From assembly GCA_003165275.1 (NCBI GenBank), contig PLSW01000181.1:1-50191 (forward strand): a stretch of 50,191 bases of DNA, in the 5' to 3' direction. The translations under genes and the position numbers were made by a program. Numbering within the stretch: position 1 is the first letter of the stretch; the number at the start of each line of letters is the position of its first letter. The notes below the pieces were generated by a model. It had not been told where the DNA came from and searched no databases. It saw nothing but the letters and a program-made list of their open reading frames with translations. The DNA is from Caulobacteraceae bacterium. Its GTDB lineage: Bacteria; Pseudomonadota; Alphaproteobacteria; Caulobacterales; Caulobacteraceae. Below are positions 27,805-35,990 of this stretch, piece by piece.

Positions 27805-28806
27805 CTACTGTCCTGGCCGCTGCCGCTCGAAGAAGGCCCATATGAGTTCGGCCGCATTTGGATCCCGAGGCGAGGCGCCGAGGAGTCTCCTGGCGCGGTA
27901 ATAGGGTTGTGGAAAGACATGACCGGCCCCGTCGATGGCGATCAGTTCCACCTCCGCCCCGGCGCCATTGCTCCATAACGACCGTTCGACCCCGAAACCA
28001 TCGGCCGAAATCGATCGCGTCGTCACCGGGCGGCCGGCAACGCCGTCCAGGTCCGCAAAATATTGCGCCGTCGCCCGTGTCGACTGGATCTTGGGATTCT
28101 TGATCAGGCCGAACAGCAGGCTTCCCTCGCCGCCGTGGAACGGAATGAGGGGGTCCTTTGTGCCGTGGATCAGAATGACGGACGCGCCGCCTCGCGCGAC
28201 CGGCTTGCATTGGAAATTTTCAGGCTCCGGCAGATTGGCCGCGACCGGCGCCACGGCGCGGAAACGCGAAGGCGCTTCAAGCGCGAGGCGGATCGCCATG
28301 AAGCCTCCCTCGGAAAGGCCGACGCTGAACACGCGATTGCGGTCGGTTCGGATCTGGCCGATGAACCTGTCAGCCAGGGCGGTCAGGAAACGCACGTCGT
28401 CGGGCGCGGGCTTTTGCGCGTCCCTGTCGATCTCGCAGGTGTTCCAATGACCGTCCTGACCATTGGGATAGACGACGGCGAATCCCCGTTGATCGGCCAG
28501 TCGCTCGAAGGCGTAGCCGGTCTCAATGCGCATGGCCGTCCCGTTTTCCCCCGATCCATGCAGGGCCAAAATCAGCGGCGCCCCTGGGGCCAGGCCTTTC
28601 GGCACATAGGCCTGGTAGGTTCGCTTTCGACCGTCGATGACCATGGCGCCGGCCGTGAGCTTACCGGACAGGCGTGGGAGCACGGGGTCGGGTGTGTAGA
28701 GGAAATAGCCGACGAGCACGGCGAGTATGCCGGCCAGTGCGACGGCCCCCATAAGCAGCCATAGAACAATGCGAAGGATGGTTTTCACGACGGCTCCTGA
28801 TTTCAC
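27805..28806 (-). CDS. PHB depolymerase / CE1-like alpha/beta hydrolase, membrane-anchored or secreted
   Basis: N-terminal TM; LILALHGSGENG; GLSEGGF nucleophile; LIHGTKDPLIPF. Confidence 0.8.
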   Translation of the reverse strand: MKSGAVVKTILRIVLWLLMGAVALAGILAVLVGYFLYTPDPVLPRLSGKLTAGAMVIDGRKRTYQAYVPKGLAPGAPLILALHGSGENGTAMRIETGYAFERLADQRGFAVVYPNGQDGHWNTCEIDRDAQKPAPDDVRFLTALADRFIGQIRTDRNRVFSVGLSEGGFMAIRLALEAPSRFRAVAPVAANLPEPENFQCKPVARGGASVILIHGTKDPLIPFHGGEGSLLFGLIKNPKIQSTRATAQYFADLDGVAGRPVTTRSISADGFGVERSLWSNGAGAEVELIAIDGAGHVFPQPYYRARRLLGASPRDPNAAELIWAFFERQRPGQ

Positions 28807-28972
28807 GAGATTAAGCGCGGTGTGGACGGTGGTGGGTTTGCCGAGACACCTTCACCGACCACGCCGGCGGCGCCATTGAACACGGTCGGATCGGCTCGCC
28901 GCTCAGCTCAAGGAACGGCAACGGCGGCGTTGATCGAGGGATCCCTTTCCAGGACCAGCTCCGACGCGGACG

Positions 28973-29749
28973 TTACTCTGTCCGAGCCATCGAAGTGGCG
29001 GGAAGGAACTGAGCGGCGTCCGTTGCACGCCGAGGCAGGTTCCGGACCAGCCGAGTCTTGAACCGGATGCGGATCGACCAGAAGACCAACAACACCAGGG
29101 GGGCGAACACCAGGATGGCCGGTAAGGGCGAGTTGCGGATGAAGGGCGGCAGCACCTGAGCCTGACCAAAGAAGAACGAGCCCATGGCGACGCCGAGCGC
29201 CGTGCACATCCGCCACAGGTGGCGCGCGATGCGTGGGGCGCCGTGGATGCCCCGCTGCAGGATCGTCTTGAGGTCGCAGGCCGCGGCGATCAGGCCGACC
29301 AGCAGGAAGATATAGAAGGCCTGGGGCGGCGTGTAGGCGATCGCGCCCGTCGGGCGGTTGGCGGCCCTATAGATGAAGAATGCGCCGGCTGCGGCGACTA
29401 CAAGCGCAGCGGCAAGGCCGCCGATCTCGAAGCGGCCGACCCGGCCGCCTCGACGCTTGACGGCGACCCAGGAGGTCAAGACCAGGTAGAGGGTCATCAC
29501 GCCGGCGATGACGTTGGTCGGCTCCTTCATGATCAGGGAGACGCTTGCGCCGATCCCGGCCATGATCAGCATGGCCACAAAAAAGGTTGTTCCGGTCACA
29601 CTGTGCAGCCGGCCGCCCTTTTTCACGAGCAGAGCAGCGACGCCTGAGATCATGCCGACGCCGCCGCCGCCGATGTGAAGCCATAGCACCGTCTCTGCGG
29701 CCGCCTTGACATACAAAGACGCGGATGGATCGACGGGAAGAACACTCAT
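28973..29749 (-). CDS. Multi-pass membrane protein (DUF2306-like)
   Basis: About 7 hydrophobic segments; LHIGGGGVGMISGVAALLVKKGGRLH. Confidence 0.65.
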   Translation of the reverse strand: MSVLPVDPSASLYVKAAAETVLWLHIGGGGVGMISGVAALLVKKGGRLHSVTGTTFFVAMLIMAGIGASVSLIMKEPTNVIAGVMTLYLVLTSWVAVKRRGGRVGRFEIGGLAAALVVAAAGAFFIYRAANRPTGAIAYTPPQAFYIFLLVGLIAAACDLKTILQRGIHGAPRIARHLWRMCTALGVAMGSFFFGQAQVLPPFIRNSPLPAILVFAPLVLLVFWSIRIRFKTRLVRNLPRRATDAAQFLPATSMARTE

Positions 29750-29864
29750 GACGGGCTCTAATGTTGCGGTTGTTGTCCGTGTTACGCGTGTTGAGCCCGC
29801 GGCACATTGACCCTACGCGCCAAAACCATGACGCTGTGAGCCAATCTGAGGGGGCGCTATTGGC

Positions 29865-30899
29865 ATGACCGATCCGACGATCGCGGCGGCGTTCCCGAAG
29901 GCGCTGCTCGTGTATGCGGTCTCACGGGGCGCCAACCGCCAGGCGTTGCTCGACCGGTCTGGTCTCGCCTCCCAGGATCTGGCGCTGCCGGACGCCCGCG
30001 TGCCGCTGGCCCGCTATCTTCAGCTGTTCGCCGCGGCGATTGCAGATTGCAACGACCCGGCGCTGGCGCTCCGCTTCGGCGAGGCGGTGCGGCTGCAGGA
30101 TATCTCCATCGTGGGACTGATCTGCGAGGTCGCCGATACGACGGCGGAGGTCGGCCGCCAGCTCAACCGCTACGCCCGGCTGGTGGTGGACGAGAGCGGC
30201 CCGGCGGAGATGGTTCGGGCGAGGGCCGATCAGGACGGCCTGTGGATGGAGGTGGTCAGCCAGGCCTATTCGACCAGCCCGTTGCTGATCGAGGCGGAGC
30301 TCGCGAGGCTGATCTGCAATACCCGTGCGACCTTCGCCTCCACCCCCGAATTCCAGTCGATGCGCTTTCCCCGCGCCGCGCACTTCACCCACCCGGAACC
30401 GTCCTATGCGGCCGAATACCACCGCATCTTCAAGGCTCCGCTGGTCTTCGGCAGCGATCGCAACGCGCTTCTGCTCGACCCCGCCTTCGCCCTTCTCAGA
30501 CAGCCGCCATCCGACCGCTTCGCCTTTGGCGCGCTCATCGAGCGCGCCGACGCGCTGCTGAAGGATCTGCTGGCGTCGCAAACCGTGAGGGCCAAGGTCG
30601 AAAGTCGGCTGCTGCCCATGCTTCACACCGGGGACGCCAACATGGCCGTGGTCGCCGCTCGGATGGGCCTAAGCCGGCGAACGCTCCAGCGCCGGTTGAA
30701 GGCGGAAGGCGTCACCTTCGACGAGGTCCATGACGGTTTGCGGCATAAGCTGGCTCTCCACTACCTGGCGGGCAAGAGGGTGTCGGCGAACGAGACGGCC
30801 TATCTGGTCGGCTTCTCGGAACCGGCGGCGTTTTCGCGGGCTTTCAAAAGATGGACCGGGGTGAGTCCTGGCGTATTTCACCACAGAGGGCAGGCGTAG
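29865..30899 (+). CDS. AraC family transcriptional regulator (OruR-like)
   Basis: C-terminal AraC HTH MGLSRRTLQRRLKAEG...YLVGFSEPAAFSRAFKRWTGVSPG. Confidence 0.9.
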   Translation: MTDPTIAAAFPKALLVYAVSRGANRQALLDRSGLASQDLALPDARVPLARYLQLFAAAIADCNDPALALRFGEAVRLQDISIVGLICEVADTTAEVGRQLNRYARLVVDESGPAEMVRARADQDGLWMEVVSQAYSTSPLLIEAELARLICNTRATFASTPEFQSMRFPRAAHFTHPEPSYAAEYHRIFKAPLVFGSDRNALLLDPAFALLRQPPSDRFAFGALIERADALLKDLLASQTVRAKVESRLLPMLHTGDANMAVVAARMGLSRRTLQRRLKAEGVTFDEVHDGLRHKLALHYLAGKRVSANETAYLVGFSEPAAFSRAFKRWTGVSPGVFHHRGQA

Positions 30900-31114
30900 A
30901 CCGCCGACCCATCGCCCCCCCCTTTCGCCCAACGGCCTGAATCGGAAGTTCGCGGTGTCGGCCGAAATCGCCGACTGCGCGACCGATAGTTACGGCTTAT
31001 GGGCCGTCCGCGCATGGAATGCAGGCACCTAGATTCTGGCGCTGACTCATCTCGGACGTTGGCAAGTTCCGCTGCTAGGAAGTCCTCGCGACTATCCATT
31101 CCCGGCCATATCGC

Positions 31115-31324
31115 CCCGACAAAATACCCTGCCGCGCGCTTGGCGGTGATCTCGACGTCGGTGTGAGCGGGGATGCAGTCGTCGGGGATTGGGACCTGGC
31201 GGATGATCTCGATACCGGCGTCCAAGACAGCGTCGGCCTTCAAGTTGCTCATGGAGATCCAGCGTTCGATGCGCTTGGGCCCCAACCAGTGCAGCACGTC
31301 GGTGGACAGGGCCTGGAAGCGCAT
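31115..31324 (-). pseudogene. Fragment of GTP cyclohydrolase II (RibA-like) C-terminal region
   Basis: MRFQALSTDVLHWLGPKRIERWISMSNLKADAVLDAGIEIIRQVPIPDDCIPAHTDVEITAKRAAGYF; no catalytic N-terminal part adjacent. Confidence 0.65.
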
Positions 31325-31443
31325 GTCGCAGACGCCGGCGCTCGCTGGCACGGTTGCTGGCGCAGGGACTGAGGCGACAAGCAGACTCTGACTAGGTCTG
31401 CTTGCAGTGCTCGGTCGGGATCGGTTTCCAGTGGTTGATTTGC

Positions 31444-31830
31444 CTATCTCGGTACGGTGGTCGACGGCAGACAGGGAAATGCGCCCGCGAGCGCAATCAG
31501 GACGAGACTGGCGGGGTCCGAAATCTGCACCGCGGGATGGTGCTCCAGATAGGATCGGACGACCTGAGCGCCCTGCGCCGGTGTGGCGGCGCCGGGGCAG
31601 ATCCAAGGCGCGATATGCAGGAAGCGTCGATCCGCCGCGTCGGCGTCGCCGACCCCCGCGACATAAGCCTCACACTGGGCGGCGGCGTCGCGCTGGGCCG
31701 AGACGCAGGCCATGAGCGTAACGGGCGTGGCCTTAAGATCATTCGTGGCAGGTTGGGCAAATGCGCCTGAAGCGGCGCATATAGCGGCTGCCCACAACAG
31801 GCCAGCGGTGAGCGCGGCGTTTCTAGGCAT
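31444..31830 (-). CDS. Secreted Rap1a/Tai-like domain protein
   Basis: Signal peptide; CEAYVAGVGDA...ICPGAATPAQGAQVVRSYLEHHPAVQISDPASLVLIALAGAFPC. Confidence 0.7.
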   Translation of the reverse strand: MPRNAALTAGLLWAAAICAASGAFAQPATNDLKATPVTLMACVSAQRDAAAQCEAYVAGVGDADAADRRFLHIAPWICPGAATPAQGAQVVRSYLEHHPAVQISDPASLVLIALAGAFPCLPSTTVPR

Positions 31831-31944
31831 CCATTTTCTCCCTTAAAACAAGCGGTTCCGCGAGCCGCGCCCGCACCAACCGCTGTCCGGGAAGGGCCGA
31901 CGCCAAAGACGCCGCGTAGGTCCGCGGTCGCAGTCGAAACAGGG

Positions 31945-32820
31945 TCATCGGAGCCACCAGGCCTGAATGCCCTGGTCCCGCAGAAAGGCTTCGGCGCGGC
32001 GCCCCTGGAGCATCGCCAGGGTCGACAGCAGGCCGGCCTCCAGACAGGTGGGCGCCGCGACAGTGACGGACCGCGGCGGGTCCTTGACCGGCCACCCCGT
32101 GCGCGGATCGAGGATATGGCTGTAGCGGACGCCGTCCTTCAGCAGAAACCGGCGCGCGTCGCCGCTGGTGGTCAAGGCCCCATGCAACAGGCCAAGATGG
32201 GCCTCGGCCGTCCCTGCCTGTTCCACGGATTCGATCGCCACTCGCCAGGGCTTTCCGTCCGCCCGGGGACCCGACACCCTCAGGTCGCCGCCGAAGTTGA
32301 CCAGGGCCGGCGCTGGGGTTAGCGCCTGCACCTTGAGCAGGCTGACATCGACGGCGTACTCCTTGCCCAGGCCGCCGAAATCCAGCTCCATGCCCTTGGG
32401 AAGCGTGAGCAGCGGGCGGCGCCAGTTGACCTTCGTCCAACCGACGAACGGAAGCACGGCCCGCACCTCGGCGCGGGATGGCAGGCGATCGGAGCCGTCG
32501 AACCGCCAGACCCGCCTCAGAACCCCCGACGTAATGTCAAAACGCCCCCCGCTGAGGCCATGGCAGCTGGCCGCATAGTCCAGCAGATCGGCGGTCTCGT
32601 CATCGACGGTGACCGTTTCGCCCCCCGAACGATTGATCAGCGATAGTGCGCTGTCGTCGCGGTAGCGGCTGAACTTGTGCTCAATGCGGGCCGCCTCGGC
32701 CTCGACGACCTGGCCGAGGCGCTCCGCAAGGCTGGAGTCGCGGGTCTCGAGCCTCAGTTCGCACGGCGAGGCCATGGCGCTGAAGCCATAGCTGAAGCCC
32801 AGGGCGTCGGCGGTCAGCAT
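31945..32820 (-). CDS. apbE: FAD:protein FMN transferase (ApbE family)
   Basis: FSAMASPCELRL, ELDFGGLGKEYAVD, LVNFGGDLRVSG, SHILDPRTGWPV. Confidence 0.93.
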   Translation of the reverse strand: MLTADALGFSYGFSAMASPCELRLETRDSSLAERLGQVVEAEAARIEHKFSRYRDDSALSLINRSGGETVTVDDETADLLDYAASCHGLSGGRFDITSGVLRRVWRFDGSDRLPSRAEVRAVLPFVGWTKVNWRRPLLTLPKGMELDFGGLGKEYAVDVSLLKVQALTPAPALVNFGGDLRVSGPRADGKPWRVAIESVEQAGTAEAHLGLLHGALTTSGDARRFLLKDGVRYSHILDPRTGWPVKDPPRSVTVAAPTCLEAGLLSTLAMLQGRRAEAFLRDQGIQAWWLR

Positions 32821-32875
32821 ATGAAGGTCGGCGCTCGCATCTGGCGTCGGCGCTGGGTGGACCGACCTGCCGCTC

Positions 32876-34294
32876 CTAATAGAAGGTAAACGAGTACCCG
32901 AACATCAGGCTTGAGGCGGTGACGCCGGTGAACAGGTTCTCGTTCGCCAGGTAGCCGATGGCCCCGGCGGGGTGCGCCGCTCCGGTCTGCTTATAGCTGT
33001 CTCCCTCGACATAGAGCTCGCCCGTGTGGCCGATCTTGAATCCGAATTTCAAAGCCAGGGTCGCGGCCTTGAAATTGCCGAGCCGGCTGTCGGAGGTGGC
33101 GTAGGTCGGCAGCGCCTGGCCGCTGACCAGGTAGTTTCGGAAGAAGGCCGCCGCCGTCTGACTGTAGTATCTCGCCTGCGGCTCGACATAGACCCACGAC
33201 GTGAGCGCGACCCGCTCGGCCAACGCGGCGGTGACGGAATTGACCCCCCAGCTGTCGTGGTAGTAGCGCGCCGAAAAGTCGGTGACGGTGGGGCCGAGGG
33301 CGAATTTATTGCCCCAATAGACGCTTTGCCTGAGCCGTGATTTGGGCCGGCTCTCATAGAGGTACTGCAGCGGGTCGCCCGTGGTCGGGTCCACCACGGA
33401 GATGATCCGGTAAGGCTCGGTCTGATAGCCGTCGTCGGAGTCGACGGTGTAGTTGAGCTGGGTCAGCCATCGCCGGTTCATGACCTGGGTCACCCCGAGC
33501 AGCAGGCTGGTCTCCGTCTTGGACGCGTTCGGCCCCTTCGGCGCGGCGCTCATGACAGTGAGGGGCTGCGGCGTGCCGAAGAACGGACGCGACTGGTCAT
33601 ATTCCAGCGCCAGGTTGGCCGAGACCGTTGTGTTCTTCTGGTTGAAGTCCCGCGATAGGCCAAGGCCGGCGGTGTAGGTGGTGTAGTCCCGTTCGGTCGA
33701 CGCGCCGACGGTCGCCGAAAGGCGCGTCACTGGATTCCATTGCAGGCCGTAGGCCGCCTCGATCGCCCGCCGTTGATCGCGGAAACCCTTGTCCATCGGC
33801 AGCTGATGCGGGCCGATGACATACTGGCGCGCGATGGTCCCCGTCCCCGGAATGGTGATGATCGTGCTGCCGCCGGACGCGCTGGTGACCACCGCCGATG
33901 TCCCCGGCGGACGGGCGGGGGTGATGAAGGTCTGGCTCAGTCTCGAGGGCGTCGCGCCATTGGGCGTGGCCCCCGTCAAGGTGTCGCTGGTGAGTTTCAG
34001 GGACAGGCTGTCGCCGTTCGAGTTGTTGACGGTGGCGCTGATGACCGGCTCGGTGGCCATGACCCGGCCCCCGGCCTCGCGATAGAACAGGACGGCGCTG
34101 TCGATCCGCGTCAGGCCGACGTCCGTCAGGGTGTCGTCGTTCGCATTCGCCCCGTGTGCGGCGGCCGCGTCAGGCGCGTTGGCGTCACCGCTCGGCGCCG
34201 GTTGGGCGTTCGCCACGGTGGCCGCGAGCAGATTTGCCGTCAGCAGTCCGAGCGTGCGGGTGATGCGCCCGCGGCGCTTGCGCTTCAATTGCAT
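32876..34294 (-). CDS. DUF3570 family protein (predicted outer-membrane beta-barrel)
   Basis: Signal peptide; LTRIDSAVLFYREAGGRVMATEPV; C-terminal SSLMFGYSFTFY. Confidence 0.85.
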   Translation of the reverse strand: MQLKRKRRGRITRTLGLLTANLLAATVANAQPAPSGDANAPDAAAAHGANANDDTLTDVGLTRIDSAVLFYREAGGRVMATEPVISATVNNSNGDSLSLKLTSDTLTGATPNGATPSRLSQTFITPARPPGTSAVVTSASGGSTIITIPGTGTIARQYVIGPHQLPMDKGFRDQRRAIEAAYGLQWNPVTRLSATVGASTERDYTTYTAGLGLSRDFNQKNTTVSANLALEYDQSRPFFGTPQPLTVMSAAPKGPNASKTETSLLLGVTQVMNRRWLTQLNYTVDSDDGYQTEPYRIISVVDPTTGDPLQYLYESRPKSRLRQSVYWGNKFALGPTVTDFSARYYHDSWGVNSVTAALAERVALTSWVYVEPQARYYSQTAAAFFRNYLVSGQALPTYATSDSRLGNFKAATLALKFGFKIGHTGELYVEGDSYKQTGAAHPAGAIGYLANENLFTGVTASSLMFGYSFTFY

Positions 34295-34533
34295 CCGCAG
34301 CCACCGCCGGCGGTCGTGCGGCCCCCGCTCGAGCCTTCCTTGCTGAAGTAGACATGCTCGTGGAACGCGGTGAGGTTCGGCTGGGTGTCCAGGGCCATGG
34401 CCCGCCTGGCCAACAGGTCGTGATCCCATGCCGCCGCGCCGAGGCAGCCGCCGAGCGGCCAAAGCGCCGCGCTGACAATGAGTGCAATCACACCCCGCCT
34501 GACGTGCTGGTTGCTTACGAAGCTACTTTTCAT
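34285..34533 (-). CDS. DUF4266 family small lipoprotein with C-terminal GGGCGCN
   Basis: Lipobox PLGGC; LTAFHEHVYFSKEGSSGGRTTAGGGCGCN; overlaps both neighbours. Confidence 0.85.
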   Translation of the reverse strand: MKSSFVSNQHVRRGVIALIVSAALWPLGGCLGAAAWDHDLLARRAMALDTQPNLTAFHEHVYFSKEGSSGGRTTAGGGCGCN

Positions 34534-34990
34534 TCAGCAATTCCATGATGTGAGACTCGTATTGAACCGTCTTGTCTTCGAAAAAACCCTGATGAACGTA
34601 ACGGACGTTCCCAGATTTATCGACCAACAAAGAAGATGGCATTTCTCTGATTTTGTATTGTCGGGAAATCTTGCCCTCGGGATCATATACAATCGGCAAT
34701 GTATTTCCGACTTGATTTAGGAACGCGTCGGCTTTGGATCGCTCATGGTCGACATTGACGGCGATGACCACAAACTTGTCGTGCTGGAAATACTTGACCA
34801 TGCGCTGCATGTACGGGAACGAAATCTTGCAAGGCCCGCACCAGGACGCCCAGAAATCGATATAGACGACCTGGCCGCGATATTTTGACAGATCGATCTG
34901 CTGGTCAGTCGGGCCGGCTTGGGCGGAATTTAGACTTCCGGTGGCGACTAAGGTTGCGAGCAAGACGGCGGCCTTGCCGACACGGAACAT
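34523..34990 (-). CDS. Periplasmic thioredoxin/TlpA-like oxidoreductase
   Basis: Signal peptide; VVYIDFWASWCGPCKISFPYM active site. Confidence 0.93.
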   Translation of the reverse strand: MFRVGKAAVLLATLVATGSLNSAQAGPTDQQIDLSKYRGQVVYIDFWASWCGPCKISFPYMQRMVKYFQHDKFVVIAVNVDHERSKADAFLNQVGNTLPIVYDPEGKISRQYKIREMPSSLLVDKSGNVRYVHQGFFEDKTVQYESHIMELLNEK

Positions 34991-35713
34991 GGTCCTGACG
35001 CCCGGCTTCACAGCTCCCGGCCGGAGCGGCGCCTTCGCCCGGGTCGGCCGCGCCATTCCGCTCGCGGATTCGGGCCCGCGAACCGCGCGACGGCCCCTGG
35101 ATTTCTGGGCGCCGAACTGTGCACGGCCGCCCGTTTCGTTAGATTTGACCATGGACAGACGCGGCGCCTCACTGGGGCCGAACTGACAAAGCGACGCCCC
35201 CTGCCAGCCAGGACGACGCTACGAGGCGGCCACCTCAAGCCGACGGCCACGCTTTTTCGAGATTTCGGTTCGGCGGCCGATAGGTCGGTCCGTCAACGGA
35301 TCGGAACCCGTCGCCCGGGCGCGAAGTCCGCTGCATCGGCCGCGCAACCTGCTGATGGGCTGCCCGGCCGGTTTGCATTCCCTGAGTGTTGAGGGACCCG
35401 GCTCGCACTGTCGTCTTATCCGATGAGATGCGGATCGATCGAATTGGCGAGATCCAAGAGCGCCCACCCGGACCCTGCCGAGAGGCAAGACTTGAGCAAT
35501 ACCCTCTAAGCGGATCGGAATGCGCAATACAAATAGGTAAAGCTCAGCGGAGAGATCCGTTGATGTTGCATTCGCACGCCACTATCTATTTTTATATTCG
35601 GTTATCCAGGAAATGTTATCCAAATACGGCCTGCATTCTTGGAGATTTATACATTTGGTTAGCATCTTTCACTGATGTTTTCCCAATTCGACAAACCACG
35701 GAGTTGATGCGAA

Positions 35714-35896
35714 ATGAGCGTTTCAAGCCTTCAAGGGGGCACCCAGCCTCTGCCGCCGATCCCGGCATCGGCCGCAACACCCGCCGGCGCCAAGACCGAT
35801 TCAGACGGTGACAATGACGGATCCACCGCCGTTGGAGCCGGGACGGCGGCGCCGCCGCCGCCAGGCCAGGGCTCCCGGGTCAACACCTCCGCCTGA
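35714..35896 (+). CDS. Small 60-aa protein with an acidic DSDGDNDG motif
   Basis: GGAG 10 nt upstream; AT-rich upstream DNA; EF-hand-loop-like DxDxDxD. Confidence 0.45.
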   Translation: MSVSSLQGGTQPLPPIPASAATPAGAKTDSDGDNDGSTAVGAGTAAPPPPGQGSRVNTSA

Positions 35897-35990
35897 CAGC
35901 CCGCAATTTCGACCGGCCGGAGCGGCGTTCATCGCGGCGCTCCGGTTCGTGCGCCGGGAGTTGCGCGGCGCATGGGAGAGGGCGAACGCC

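Noticed and set aside
31823-32440. 205-aa ORF overlapping apbE in another frame
   Set aside because: R/G/A-rich shadow ORF; the ApbE frame has family motifs.
35386-35811. 141-aa ORF in the AT-rich intergenic region
   Set aside because: No domain; overlaps the better-supported 60-aa ORF; likely chance.
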